A stretch of DNA of 26,272 nucleotides from Emiliania huxleyi CCMP1516 (GCF_000372725.1 NW_005200049.1:100640-126911), one strand, 5' to 3'; shown: positions 1 through 8,219, counted from the stretch's first letter. Numbers and translations are program-made. The notes: generated from the letters alone by a model not told the origin.

Positions 1-103
1 AGGGCGCCCCCCCCCCCCCCCCCCTTTGGAAGCGATGTGCGCCTGCTCCCACGGTACGCGCCTCTGTCTCCACACACCGGACGGGCCCCCTCCTGCCCTC
101 TCC

Positions 104-972
104 TCAAGACACAAGAGACGAGTCCCAGCTCTGGCAAGTCGAGAAGCTGCTCGCCGGCCAGGCGCAATCTCGGCGAATCTCGGCGAATCTCGGCGAATCT
201 CGGCGAATCTCGGCGAATCTCGGCGAATCTCGCTCGCCCGGCCAGCTGCATGCGCGCCTCGGCGAGGGCGCCGATTGAGTCCACCGCGTCCTCCACCGAC
301 TAGATGCTCCAGCAGGTCGTGGCGGAGGTGAGTGAGGAGGGCGAGGACGGCGAGGACGGCGAAGAAGAGGGCGAGGGCGAGGAGGCACCAGTGCCGGTGG
401 CGGAGGAGGCGGAGGGCTTGCGTCTGCATCTGGACTCCTCGACCGTCTCGTAGGAGTCGGCCTGCGCTTGGCTGTTGTACGGGCTCGGCTTGAGCAGTTC
501 GAGCAGCCGCTGCACCAGTTCCACGACCTCGTCGTGATGCGAGCTTGCGAATGGCGCCGTCGCCCGCCGCTTGCAGCTGGCCTCGCGCGTGAACTGCCTC
601 TCCCGGCATCGCTGGATGGCGATTCGAAAGGTAGCAACTATTGGCCGGCATAGTCCGCATCGCCGCCCCCGCTGCCACCTTCATCGTCGCCCCCGAGCAG
701 CTCTGCGAACCCGAGCTCCACAGGTAGGCCCGGCTCCGCAGGTAGGCCCGGCGGCTCCGCAGGTCGATCTGACTCGAGGTCTCCGCCGTCGATGCTTCCC
801 TCCTGTTGTTCGGGTCGCATAGACACCATCTTCGAACTCCGCAATGATGTTGTCGAGCTCCGAAACGGAGGTCCATCTGGAGGCATGTGCGCGTCCGCGG
901 CGGCGAGACTGCCGGCAGCGTCCCCCGCATGGGTCGAGGCTGCAGCGCCGCTGCGCGAGCCTCGTCCGACAT
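104..972 (-). CDS. Multi-exon protein of unknown family (partial model)
   Basis: I do not recognise this protein. On the minus strand several pieces look coding. One is an acidic stretch containing SELDNIIAEFEDGVYA (about 810-860). Another is a helical stretch with DEVVELVQRLLELLKPSPYN that ends at a GT donor at 443. A third is an exon from 299 after a TAG acceptor, reading SVEDAVDSIGALAEARMQL. The last is an exon near 149 reading QLLDLPELGLVSC. Joining 443 to 299 removes a 144-bp GT-AG intron and gives ...DSYETSVEDAVDSIGAL..., a continuous amphipathic, probably coiled-coil segment. The duplicated bases ACGGTCGAGGAG / TCGGTGGAGGAC at the two boundaries support that splice. ATG 972 (MSDEARAAALQ) is a possible start but was not joined cleanly in frame. 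Exon ends upstream of 640 are unresolved. Confidence 0.35.
170..236. repeat. 10-bp tandem repeat (AATCTCGGCG)n
   Basis: About six head-to-tail copies of AATCTCGGCG. On the minus strand the tract lies between two coding-like stretches and is flanked by near-identical bases (CTGGCCGGGCGAGC against CTGGCCGGCGAGC), the arrangement seen in introns further along the window. It is therefore probably intronic to the minus-strand gene around it. A C-homopolymer lies at the left edge (8-24). Confidence 0.85.
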
Positions 973-1133
973 CGCCCCGTTCGCCAGCTGAATGCGTTAC
1001 ACACATTTTTTTACCGACCCCACCGCACGTCAGTGCCCTCCTGGCAACCGGGACTTACACGCACGTCAGTGCCCCCAAGGGATGGGAGAACGGCACAGCG
1101 TGGCGGGGCATGTTTACATAAACGCACAACTCC

Positions 1134-1244
1134 GGACCCAAGACGCACAAGCACAGACAGTCGAGAAGGGAGAGACAGCAACGACAGTCAGAAGTCAGCG
1201 CTGGGTCCCAGGAAGGCGAATGCGATGACGGCCTCTAGTGTGAG
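1134..1244. repeat. Dispersed ~110-bp repeat, copy 1
   Basis: This block reappears in inverted orientation at 15787-15899 with roughly 85% identity by eye. Shared landmarks are GCACAAGCACAG, AGTCGAGAAGGGAGAGA, CAGCGCTGGGTCCCAG, AAGGCGAATGCGA and ACGGCCTCTAGTGTGAG. It has no convincing frame of its own. It could be a short interspersed element or a conserved piece of a larger transposon. Just upstream, the 15-mer CGCACGTCAGTGCCC occurs twice, 35 bp apart. Confidence 0.75.
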
Positions 1245-1284
1245 CTCTAGCTAGTGAGCTCATACGCACGCCGGCAGATCGCGA

Positions 1285-1292
1285 CTATATAC
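1285..1292 (+). promoter_or_regulatory. TATA-like core promoter
   Basis: CTATATAC stands out in GC-rich sequence about 100 bp before the ATG at 1388, a reasonable distance for a TATA box plus a short 5' leader. An out-of-frame upstream ATG lies at 1309. Confidence 0.5.
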
Positions 1293-1387
1293 AGCTAGTT
1301 AAGAGCCGATGTTTACTCGAGTACTCCGCGGCGCAAAATTCTTCAAACCCTGGATCGATCCGAACGAGGGGCTCTCCAACGAGTGCT

Positions 1388-2203
1388 ATGTACCCAACCA
1401 CGCTCGCCCTCGACGTCAACGGCTCCACGTGCATGGTCAGCTACGACCCTACCGCGAGCGTCGGCGACGTCCTCAACCACCTTGACCCTAGCTACCTGCT
1501 CGGCTCGACTGGCGAGTCCAAGATCATGCACGGCGAGCGGGAACTCGACAAGTCCAAGTCGTGGGAGGCGAACGAGGTGCCCATCGGCGCGACGGTCGTC
1601 GTCAAGCGCACATACCTGATGGTCGCCGTGCCCAAACCACCCAAGGCCGCGCCCGCCGACGGCATGGTCAAGGACGCCGCGTACATCGACAAGTCCTTCG
1701 GTGCCGGTGCCTATGCCGCCAAGGTGCGCGCGATCCGCAAGAACCGCAAGTGGCGGGTGAGCCTGCCGATGATTCGCAAGACCGCCTTCGTCGGACTCGG
1801 CAAGGCCAAGTCCGCGATGAAGCTCTTCCACACGAAGCTCAAGCGGGGAGAGTCTTTCTCGTGGTCCGCCTCGCCCGGCTCGCGCCGCTTTGCCTGCCAC
1901 AAGTGCGGAACGCCAGGCGCCAAGGACGGGACGGCGGGCAAGTGCATCCGCGGCAAGCCCGACTGCCCCTGGCGGGCGTGGTCGCCCACCAGCGGCAAGG
2001 CAAAGCGCCCCGCCTCGCCCGGCACGCCCCCCGCCACGCCGCCCATGAGCCCGGCACGGACGCCCGGCACGGAATGGGCAAAGCACACGAGCAACACCAC
2101 CGGCCAGCCTTACATGTACAACAAGAAGACCGGCGAGTCGCTCTGGCTCGACGTCTTCAAGAACAAGTTCGGCTCCTCCTCCTCCGACTCGGACTCGGAG
2201 TAG
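1388..2203 (+). CDS. Ubiquitin-like / Cys-knuckle / WW-domain protein
   Basis: Intronless ORF of 271 residues starting at ATG 1388. Residues 1-80 have the strand-helix-strand pattern of a ubiquitin-like fold, with a KIMHGERELDKSKSWEANEV segment resembling the ubiquitin 'G+.L.....L....I..G.tV.V' pattern. This is fold-level inference. Residues 85-165 are basic. Around residues 168-195 a CHKC...C...C pattern followed by PW could bind zinc. A Pro/Ser-rich linker (TPPATPPMSP) leads to a WW domain at about 227-255. It has the first Trp in TEWAKH, the YMYNKKTGESLW core and the second Trp, but the usual terminal Pro is Asp. The tail ends SSSSDSDSE. WW domains bind Pro-rich peptides, so a protein-interaction or RNA-processing adaptor is plausible. 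No catalytic motif was seen. It sits between a TATA box and a strong 3' hairpin. Confidence 0.8.
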   Translation: MYPTTLALDVNGSTCMVSYDPTASVGDVLNHLDPSYLLGSTGESKIMHGERELDKSKSWEANEVPIGATVVVKRTYLMVAVPKPPKAAPADGMVKDAAYIDKSFGAGAYAAKVRAIRKNRKWRVSLPMIRKTAFVGLGKAKSAMKLFHTKLKRGESFSWSASPGSRRFACHKCGTPGAKDGTAGKCIRGKPDCPWRAWSPTSGKAKRPASPGTPPATPPMSPARTPGTEWAKHTSNTTGQPYMYNKKTGESLWLDVFKNKFGSSSSDSDSE

Positions 2204-2267
2204 GGCTGAATACTCTGCACGCCCGCGCGCCGGCGCAAAAGGAAAAGCGAGCTTCTCCCTCTCGAAA

Positions 2268-2297
2268 CTAGAGCCGTACGGACGGCTACGGCTCTAG
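2268..2297 (+). terminator. Perfect 11-bp hairpin, 3' of the WW gene
   Basis: CTAGAGCCGTA pairs perfectly with TACGGCTCTAG around an 8-nt loop (CGGACGGC), 65 bp after the stop codon of the 1388-2203 gene. It lies in the convergent gap before the minus-strand gene ending at 2448. It may be a 3'-end processing structure, a palindromic binding site or a transposon footprint. The sequence alone does not decide. The rest of 2204-2447 shows nothing else. Confidence 0.6.
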
Positions 2298-2447
2298 CAA
2301 AGCGGCCTGTCGGTGACTGTTGTAGCCTCTGTGTCCCAACATGCCTGTCACTGTAGATCTGTCTTCTTTCTGAGTGTCTGTCACACAAAGATGCAGGGGC
2401 ACACATGTGCACGCGCATGAGCTGAGCGGGTCAGCGAGGGTCAGGCG

Positions 2448-4989
2448 TTAGACTTGGACCGGCACTGCAAGTGCCACGGGCCCGCGCAAGGGCGCCGTCG
2501 TGGGCCGCGCCACGGCGGAGGCACCGCAGTCCACCCGCCCCGCCGGCCCGCCGCGGGCCACCTTCCTCGCAAAGTAGCAGAGCACGCTCTCGCCCGCCTT
2601 TGAGGAGGCGACTGTGACTGGCGGCCCGACCTCGAAGGCTGCGCCCTGCGCCTCGGCCTGCCGGAACGGGGGCGGCGCCGTCGGCGGCCCGAGCGAGAAG
2701 GAGACGAGGAAGCCGCCCTCGAGCAGCACGCGCCACGCCTCGGCAGAGCAAGTGGGGGTGAGCAGAGAGCGAGGAGAGCAGGCGGGCGGGGGTGAGCAGA
2801 GAGGAGCGGAGAGGAGCAGAGAGGAGCGGAGGTGAGCGGAGAGGGTGATAGGTAGCACGCGCCTCGGCGAGGCAAGCGGCGTGGACGGCGACGCCGCCGA
2901 CGGCGACGGCCGAAAGCGCGCCCTTGTCCACCACCATCAGCTGCGAGCCTGCTCACGGCCAGCCCCGTGAAGAGACGCCGTTCACACGCACGCGCCCTTG
3001 CCCGCCCGCCATGCGCTGCGAGGGGCCTGCGTCGAACTGCAGCCGCCGCGCGTCAGCGACGACCCAATCCACGAGAGGACGGCTCCGCAACCGCATCGAG
3101 CTGTTCAGAGCGAGAGGTGTGAAGGGACGCTGTTCAGAGCAGGGCTCGCCGCCGCAGCCGCATCGACCGCAGCCGCATCGACCACACCAGGCTCGCTGAC
3201 ACGTCGCTCGCCAGCACACGCACCGGCCGGACGGCGCGGCAGCCCGCCTGCCAGATCCGAGAGGGCTGCAGACAGAGGGAGAGGGAGAGGGAGAGGGAGA
3301 GGGAGAGGGAGAGGGAGAGGGAGGGGTGTGTGCGGTGGGATCTGTGAGGCATCGAGAGTGGCCGAGCACGCGCGCCGGGTCCTGGCGGCCGGCGCACGCG
3401 GCGGCCAGCTCGTCCGCCTGCCCACAGGTATCCTGCGTCTGCAGCCTCGGGTCTCTTTTGACTGCGTCGAGCCTGTCTGCTGAGAGAGAGAGAGAGAGAT
3501 TCGTCTCTTCAATTCTGTTGAGACAGGGCGCGAGGCGGCTAGCTCGTCTGCCAGCGCATCTCCCCAGATCTCCCCAGATCTCCCCATATCTCGCAGCTAG
3601 CTCGTCTGCCAGCGCGCTGGTGCCGTTGCCAAGGACGAGGACGCTGGCGACGCCCTCCGCAGGGCTTGCGAGGGGCGCCTGCTCGCCGCGCAAACCACCT
3701 AATCTCGGGTCATCTCGGGTCATCTCGGGTCTTTCTGGGGTCATCTCGGGTCATCTCGGGCCTCTCGGGCTTGCGAGGATCACCGCCGCCGCGGCCGCCG
3801 CAATCCCGCGGCCCCTCTTCTCGCGCCAAGCGCTCCAGCTGGTCGAGGAGGGGCTTGGACGCGAGCGCCGCCGCCTCCTCGGCCGAGCAGAACCTGTGTT
3901 CACAGCCAGGCGCGTGTGAACAGACGCCGCTCGCACTTGCACAGCCGCCGCCGCGTCCTCGGCCGGGCGGCGCCACTCCTCGCGCCCGCCACACGTGCAC
4001 GCGTAGTGCGCCGCCCAGTACCACGGGGCGGAGAAGGCGGGGAAGGCTCGCACGAGCGCCTGCGCCACACCCGAGATCACCCGAGATCACCCGAGATCAC
4101 TCGAGATCGCCCGAGATTACTACCCGAGTCTACCCGAGGAAACCCCGAGATCACCCGAGACTACCCGAGGGGAACCCGAGACTACCCGAGGGGAACCCGA
4201 GATTGCCCGAGACTGCCCGAGATTACCCGAGATTGCCCGCTTGCAAGAGCGCCTGCGCCACCAGCACGCTGAGCAGCGCGGTGGGAGGCACGACCGAGCA
4301 CGCCGAGTAGCCCAGCAAGGCCGCCGCGGCGGCGACGGCGGCGGCGGCGGCGGCGAGGGCGGCTCTGGTGCGGCTGCCGCGTCTCGCGATGTTGCGGTCG
4401 ATCGGCGGGCGGTATGCGCCACCCGCCACGCTCAGCTGCACGTAGCTGCCGGCGGAGCAGCGCAGATGCAGCTCGAGGGCGAGGGCGGGGAGGGCGAAGA
4501 CTGCCGCGACCGGCAGAGCCCAGCGGAGAGAGGCGGTGGCGAGGCGGGCTCTGCAGGCGCCCTGTGAGCAGCAGCATTAGCATCAGCATCAGCAGCAGCA
4601 GCAGCATCAGCTCTTCATATGACTATGATCGCGCTATACCTCGGACTCGCTCAGCGTGAGGGCGGCGACGAGGGCGAGAGCGACGGAAGACCACAAGGTC
4701 ACGCGCCTGTCCACAGTGGGAGAGGCGTGAAGAGACGCCGTTCACGCGGCGAGACACCGCAGGCGGCCACGCGCAATGCAGCCAGGTCGAGCGACAGGGC
4801 GACGGGGAGGCCTAATCTCGGGTCGTCTCGGGTCATCTCGGGTCATCTCGGCAGGCCGAGCGACAGGGCGATGGGGCCGAGGCGAGACATCGCCGCCTCG
4901 AGCTGGCCGAGAGCCGGCCGAAGTCTGCTCGAGGTTTGCTCGAGATCGGCCGAAGCCTCCGCGGCGGACGCGTGCGGAGAAGACGCCGC
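2448..4989 (-). CDS. Membrane-anchored METTL13-like SAM methyltransferase (C-terminal part of a fused frame)
   Basis: Exons by hand (minus): 4989-4878, 4811-4748, 4706-4640, 4561-4253, 4059-3941, 3893-3784, 3698-3610, 3417-3400, 3247-3183, 3100-3027, 2948-2863, 2738-2448 (stop TAA). The first exon contains ATG 4890 (MSRLG...), a possible independent start giving 434 residues, but its frame is also open back into the dioxygenase. Exons 2-5 encode several hydrophobic segments (e.g. SSVALALVAALTL, ALPVAAVFALPALAL, an Ala-rich helix). The C-terminal half is a class I methyltransferase: SAM motif I VLVLGNGTSALADELAAAG, acidic-loop motif VRVLASDVSASLV, VVADARRLQF, then LMVVDKGALSAV, the DKGxLDA signature of the METTL13/EEF1A-KMT group, and GGFLVSFSLGPP near the end. 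Substrate unknown; protein lysine or N-terminus methylation is typical of relatives. Splicing restores these motifs exactly, which supports the model. Confidence 0.72.
2739..2862 (-). repeat. Intron with GAGAGGAGCG-type repeat and duplicated ends
   Basis: GC-AG intron of 124 bp. Both the upstream exon and the intron's own end read GCCGAG before the splice point, and the bases after it (GCGCGTGCTACC / GCGTGGCGCGTGCT) are similar. The inside is a purine-rich degenerate repeat on the plus strand (gagaggagcgga). Removal joins CLAE to AWRVLLEGGF. Confidence 0.6.
2949..3026 (-). mobile_element. Introner-like intron a
   Basis: GC-AG intron. Its 3' half is the shared core, read on the minus strand as GTGAACGGCGTCTCTTCACG...GTGAGCAG. 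Intron start GCCCCTCGCAGCGCATGG and downstream exon start GCTCGCAGCTGATGG are near copies. Removing it gives LQFDAG-SQLMVVDKG, the expected methyltransferase motif spacing. Confidence 0.65.
3101..3182 (-). mobile_element. Introner-like intron b
   Basis: The core reads CTGAACAGCGTCCCTTCACA...CTCTGAACAG on the minus strand. The exon-like 15-mer TCGATGCGGCTGCGG occurs twice in tandem at the intron's 5' side and again, with one change, at the start of the next exon. Confidence 0.55.
3248..3399 (-). repeat. Intron with (GGGAGA)n microsatellite
   Basis: GC-AG intron. The plus strand carries GGGAGA repeats at about 3276-3331. Intron start GCGTGCGCCGGCC and next exon start GCGGGCTGCCGCGCC resemble each other. 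Removal gives ADELAAAGCRAVRPVRVLASD, the SAM-binding loop. Confidence 0.6.
3418..3609 (-). repeat. Intron with GATCTCCCCA and GA repeats, duplicated ends
   Basis: GC-AG intron of 192 bp. Intron start GCAGACGAGCTAGC and exon start GCGGACGAGCTGGC match at 12 of 14 positions. A third copy of CTGGCAGACGAGCTAGC lies inside (3535-3560). Removal restores GNGTSALADELAA. Confidence 0.7.
3699..3783 (-). repeat. Intron with GGGTCATCTC minisatellite
   Basis: Several copies of the 10-mer GGGTCATCTC on the plus strand, between a GGTGATCC donor and a GATTAG acceptor. Similar 10-mers fill the introns at 4060-4252, 4812-4877, 4990-5066 and 5209-5280. Confidence 0.6.
3894..3940 (-). mobile_element. Introner-like intron c
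   Basis: The intron (about 47 bp) consists almost entirely of the core, read on the minus strand as GCGGCGTCTGTTCACACGCG...GCTGTGAACACAG. GC donor at 3940 and GT donor at 3942 are both possible; the GC donor keeps the frame (AAAAVFCSAEE). Confidence 0.65.
4060..4252 (-). repeat. Intron with CCGAGATCAC minisatellite and 23-bp duplicated ends
   Basis: About 16 degenerate copies of a 10-mer (CCGAGATYAC / CCGAGGGGAA). GTGGCGCAG followed by GCGCTCTTGCAAGC at the donor is matched by GTGGCGCAG followed by GCGCTCGTGCGAGC at the acceptor, and the splice points sit at the same CAG|GC in both copies. Confidence 0.8.
4707..4747 (-). mobile_element. Introner-like intron d
   Basis: 41-bp intron that is all core: GCGTGAACGGCGTCTCTTCA...CTGTGGACAG on the minus strand. 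Splicing joins GVSP to RVTLWSSVALAL in frame only with the GC donor. Confidence 0.7.
4812..4877 (-). repeat. Intron with GGGTCATCTC repeats and duplicated ends
   Basis: GC-AG intron of 66 bp. CATCGCCCTGTCGCTCGGCC in the intron matches CGTCGCCCTGTCGCTCGACC in the next exon at 18 of 20 positions. Confidence 0.7.
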
Positions 4990-5066
4990 CTAATCTCGGC
5001 ACGATCTCGGGGAATCTCGGGTAGTCTCGGCGGAGGCACGCGGAGAAGAGCAGACGCCGCCGCCGC
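4990..5066 (-). repeat. Intron linking dioxygenase and methyltransferase frames
   Basis: GC-AG intron with AATCTCGGG-type repeats. TCTTCTCCGCGTGCCTCCGCC in the intron corresponds to TCTTCTCCGCACGCGTCCGCC at the start of the next exon. It is the join that keeps the dioxygenase and methyltransferase in one frame. Confidence 0.65.
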
Positions 5067-7179
5067 GAAGCCCGCCCTCCGGCTGGCGTAGAGGGCCTCG
5101 CTGCCCCGCAAGGCGTCGCTGCCTCGGGCGGTCGCCGCCCTGAGGACAGTGTACGCCACCGGCCGGTTCCCCTGCGTCGCGTTGCCACGGCCGCGGTGCA
5201 GCAGCAGCCTACTCTCGGGCGATCTCGGGTGATCTCGGGCGATCTCGCGTCGCCACGGCGTGCGGTGCAGCAGCAGCAGCCAGTCGAAGAGAAGAACGTC
5301 GCCGACGGCGAGCTCGGGAGCCACCGGCACCGTGCGCGGGTCGTTGAAGCGGTGCGAGCCTGGGCGGAGCTCGGTGGCCCCGTTGTGCCGCGTGACGGGC
5401 ACGAGCGGGATGAAGGCGTTGACGAGCCCCGCCTACTCTCCCGTCCTCGCGGGTCCTCTCTCCCGTCCTCTCGGGTCCCCTCGGGTCCCCTCCGGTCCTC
5501 TCCGGTCCTCTCCGGTCCTCTCCGGTCCTCTCCGGTCCTCTCCGGTCCTCTCGGCTCCTCTCGGCTCCTCTCGGCTCCTCTCGGCTCCTCTCGGCTCCTC
5601 TCGGCTCCTCTCGGCTCCTCTCGGCTCCTCTCGGCTCCTCTCGGGTCCCCTCGGGCACTCTCGGCTCCTCTCGGCTGAAGGCATGCACGGGCCCGCCTCT
5701 CCCCCGTCGAAGTGCCACGGCTGGTGCCTCCCTCCCGGGAGCGCCGTCACGCAGCCGACAGAGTCCACCTGAGACGAAGACAGGTCCGAGACAGGTCCGA
5801 GACGGGTCCGAGAAGGCTCGCAGAGGGCAGGCCGCGCGGCGGGCAGAGTGGGCGCCTCGCGGATGCAGCGGAGCCCCGCCGCGTCTAGCACGGGGCGCGC
5901 CACCGCCTCGGCGGCGCCGGCTAGCCTGGCGAAGGAAGCCTCGCAAGCGGCGCCGGCGGCATTGCCGTCCGCGGCGCTGTCGGCGGCGCTGCTGTCTGCA
6001 GCGCTGTCTGCAGCGCTGCCTGCGGCGCTGCTGTCGATGGCGCTGCCTGCGGCGCTGTCCGCGGCGGCGCGGTCTGCGGCGCTGTCCGCGGCGGCGTGGT
6101 CTGCGGCGCTGTCCGCGGCGGCGTGGTCTGCGGCGAGGGCTCGGTCGTAGCCGTGTCGGAGGATCCGCATGTCAAAGCGGCGCTGCGAGGCGTTCTGGGA
6201 CCACAGGTCGGCCCAGCGCATCGGCTCGCGCGACGGGTCCTAGCGGACGCGTCGTGGACGTGTCGCGGACGTGTCGTGGACGTGGCGCGGTCGCGTGTCG
6301 TGGACGTGTCGTGGACGTGTCGTGGACGTGCCGTGGACGTGTTGTGGACGTGCCGTGGACGTGTTGTGGACGTGTTGTGGACGTGTCGTGGACGTGTCGT
6401 AGACGTGTTGTGGACGCGTGTCGTGTACGTGTGTCGTGGGTGGCCGCTGGAGGCGGTGGGGCGCGCGGGGAGGGGCGGGAGGGGAGAGGCGAGAGGGCGG
6501 AGGGGGAGGGCAGTTCGAACCTTGCCCTTCCCCCGCGCTCGGGCGAGCAAGCACGCGAGCCGCGCCTCCGCCGCCGTAGCGCAAGCCTCGCAAGTGTCTT
6601 GCGGCACCAAGGTGCACGCGGCAATCTGCGCGCCTGCCTGGCCGGAAGAGGCGGCGTGCAGCCGCTGCCCGCCCCCTCGGAGCACCACGAACCCGTTCTG
6701 CAGCAGCGAGGATGCGGCGGCCGCCTCCCACCCCGCCCCCTCCAGCGAGGGGCACACCTCCCAGCGCACCGACCCGAGGCCTCCCCCGCCGCCATGGCCC
6801 GCGAGGCCGGCGCGGGCGGCGGCCGCTGACGCGGCGCGCACTGCAGAGCGCGCGCGCAGCTTGAGGTCGTCGAGGAGTGCGACGCCGAGACTGGGCGGCG
6901 AGGGAGGCGGCGAGGGAGGCGGCGAGGGAGGAGGAGGCGAGGGAGGCGGCGAGGGAGGAGGCGGCGAGGAAGGAGGCGAGGAGAGATTGGTTGAGGGTGT
7001 GAGGGGCGAGGCGGTCAGAAGGGTCGCCGTCGTGTCCTCGGCGGCGACGCCAGCCTCCACGTCGCCCGCAACCCGCGTCGCAACCGCCACACGCAGCGGC
7101 GGTGGCGACGACAGCTGGACCATCGCCCTGCGCGCGTCTGCCGCGGTGAAGTCGTTAACGGGAGGCACGCAGCGGCAGC
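5067..7179 (-). CDS. PhyH-type Fe(II)/2-oxoglutarate dioxygenase (central part of a fused frame)
   Basis: Exons by hand (minus): 7179-6545, 6239-5829, 5768-5697, 5432-5281, 5208-5067. A Pro-rich linker (PPSSPPPPSPPPSPPP) precedes the domain. The domain begins near GWEAAAASSLLQNGFVVLRG, the usual PhyH N-terminal helix-strand, and continues REPMRWADLWSQ. An Ala/Asp/Ser-rich insertion (5960-6135) follows, then GCVTALPGGRHQPWHFDGG with the H-x-D iron ligands. Next come PVTRHNGATELRPGSHRFN, VGDVLLFDWLLLHRG (the distal-His strand) and NRPVAYTVL (the Arg that binds 2-oxoglutarate). All expected active-site elements are present, so an active oxygenase is likely; the substrate cannot be read. No stop separates it from the DHHC exons upstream or the methyltransferase exons downstream. 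ATG near 7124 (MVQLSS) is a possible independent start. Introns carry minisatellites. Confidence 0.75.
5209..5280 (-). repeat. Intron with GATCTCGGG repeat and ~33-bp duplicated ends
   Basis: GC-AG intron of 72 bp. GCTGCTGCTGCACCGC is identical at the intron start and the next exon start, and similarity continues for about 17 further bases. Removal restores FDWLLLHRGRGN. Confidence 0.85.
5433..5696 (-). repeat. Intron with TCGGCTCCTC/TCCGGTCCTC minisatellite
   Basis: About 20 copies of a 10-bp unit on the plus strand. The CCGGTCCTCT variant dominates at 5490-5548 and TCGGCTCCTC from 5550 to 5640. GC-AG boundaries; the ends read GCGGGCCCGTGCATGCCTTC and GCGGGGCTCGTCAACGCCTT. Removal joins HFDGGE to AGLVNAFIP. 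Confidence 0.85.
6240..6544 (-). repeat. Intron with 12-bp GTCGTGGACGTG minisatellite
   Basis: Roughly 15 copies of a 12-bp unit (GTCGTGGACGTG with C/T variants) at 6245-6435, then G-rich unique sequence. GC-AG boundaries by frame (ACLL joined to DPSREPMRW). The duplicated ends here are weak. Confidence 0.7.
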
Positions 7180-7216
7180 CTGCTCACAGCGGGACGCGTG
7201 TCCAGACGCCGTTCAC
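7180..7216 (-). mobile_element. Introner-like intron e
   Basis: 37-bp intron, all core: GTGAACGGCGTCTGGACACG...GCTGTGAGCAG on the minus strand. It separates the DHHC C-terminal exon from the dioxygenase linker. Confidence 0.65.
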
Positions 7217-8215
7217 AGTGCAGTACCGGAGGCGGGCAGCGTCGGCCCAGTAGTCTGGAGAGGCGGTGCAGCTGGTAGTGGAGAGCACCGCCCCGGCCGC
7301 AGCAGCGCGGCGCGCAGTTTGCGAGCAGAGCGAGAGCGAGCCAGCCGCTGACCGCCATCGCCACCTGTTCACAGCTAGCCGCGTGAACGAGACGCTGTCC
7401 TCACTCACAGCCAGCTCCCGGCCCCCAAGCGCCACCGGCCAGCCCAGCCCATCTCCGACGGCGGCGGCGACGGCGGTGGCGGAGGCCGCAGTCGCGCAAA
7501 AGTGCATGCCGAGGAGGAGTCGAAAGTAGGGCATGTTGCCTACAGGTAGGCTCGAACGGATCGGAAGCTGCTCTCGGGAAGCTTCCTGTGGGCGAAGGTA
7601 GGGCATGCTGCCGCGCCACGGGACGACCGAGCCGGCGATGCAGCGGCCGAGCACGCCGCAGTGGTGGTCGAAGCCAGAGACGCAGCGCTGGCACACACTG
7701 CAGTGGTGGTGGGGTGAGCCGTCGCCGGCGCGCCGCCAGACGCAGCAGCGGACGCAGTAGGTGTCACGGCCGGCGACGGGGTTGCGGAGCCCGGCGAGGT
7801 TTTCTCCTCCGCCTTCGAGCCTCGCCGCCACCTCGGGCGGAAGAGGTAGGCAGGTCGAGGAGCTGCGGTGGACGGTGCCAGGGTCGATCCACAGGACACA
7901 GCACAGGCAGCCGAGCGCCACGGCGGCGAGTATGCACATGAGCGCCGGGAAAGCCCAGCTGACCTTTGCGGCGCTGGCGAGCGAGCATACGAGGCTCAGG
8001 TGCACAGCCACGAGGCCGCACACTGCCACCACGCCACGCCGCGCCTGCGACTTGCGTGCGTGAAGCGGCGCTGGGAGAGGAGGAAGGCTAGAGAGGGCTG
8101 GAACCGTCGACGATGACGACGACGGCGTTGACCCGAGCAGTCTCATGGGAGGCAGGGTGGCCAGTGTTTGCGTTGAGCGGGGTGGGGACAAGACGGTCGC
8201 AACCACTCGCGCCAT
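7217..8215 (-). CDS. DHHC-type protein S-palmitoyltransferase (N-terminal part of a fused frame)
   Basis: Exons by hand (minus): start at ATG 8215 or ATG 8146 (MRLLGS), to 7612, then 7539-7409, 7364-7217. Two membrane segments (GVVAVCGLVAVHLSLVCSL and ALMCILAAVALGCLCCVL) precede the zinc-binding Cys-rich domain. That domain reads YCVRC...HHHCSVCQRCVSGFDHHC and ends GVLGRCIAG, so the catalytic DHHC is intact; the LGRC after it resembles the ZDHHC24 branch. A third segment follows MPYFRLLLGMHF, and a fourth (AMAVSGWLALALLANC) appears only after removal of a 44-bp intron. That gives the family's four-helix topology. It should act at Golgi or endomembranes, acylating cytosolic cysteines. The exon ending at 7217 joins the dioxygenase exon at 7179 in frame. 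The C-terminal reading frame between 7364 and 7217 is the least certain part. Confidence 0.78.
7365..7408 (-). mobile_element. Introner-like intron f
   Basis: 44-bp GT-AG intron: GTGAGTGAGGACAGCGTCTC...GCTGTGAACAG on the minus strand. Removing it brings the fourth membrane helix of the palmitoyltransferase into frame. Confidence 0.7.
7540..7611 (-). repeat. Intron with duplicated ends in the DHHC gene
   Basis: 72-bp GC-AG intron without a satellite. Intron start GCAGCATGCCCTACCTTCG and exon start GCAACATGCCCTACTTTCG match at 17 of 19 positions, so the unspliced message would read SMPYLRP and later NMPYFRL. Confidence 0.75.
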
Positions 8216-8219
8216 GGAA

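Noticed and set aside
26..331. Plus-strand ORFs across the AATCTCGGCG repeat
   Set aside because: Composition is repeat-driven, and the minus strand has better coding pieces on both sides.
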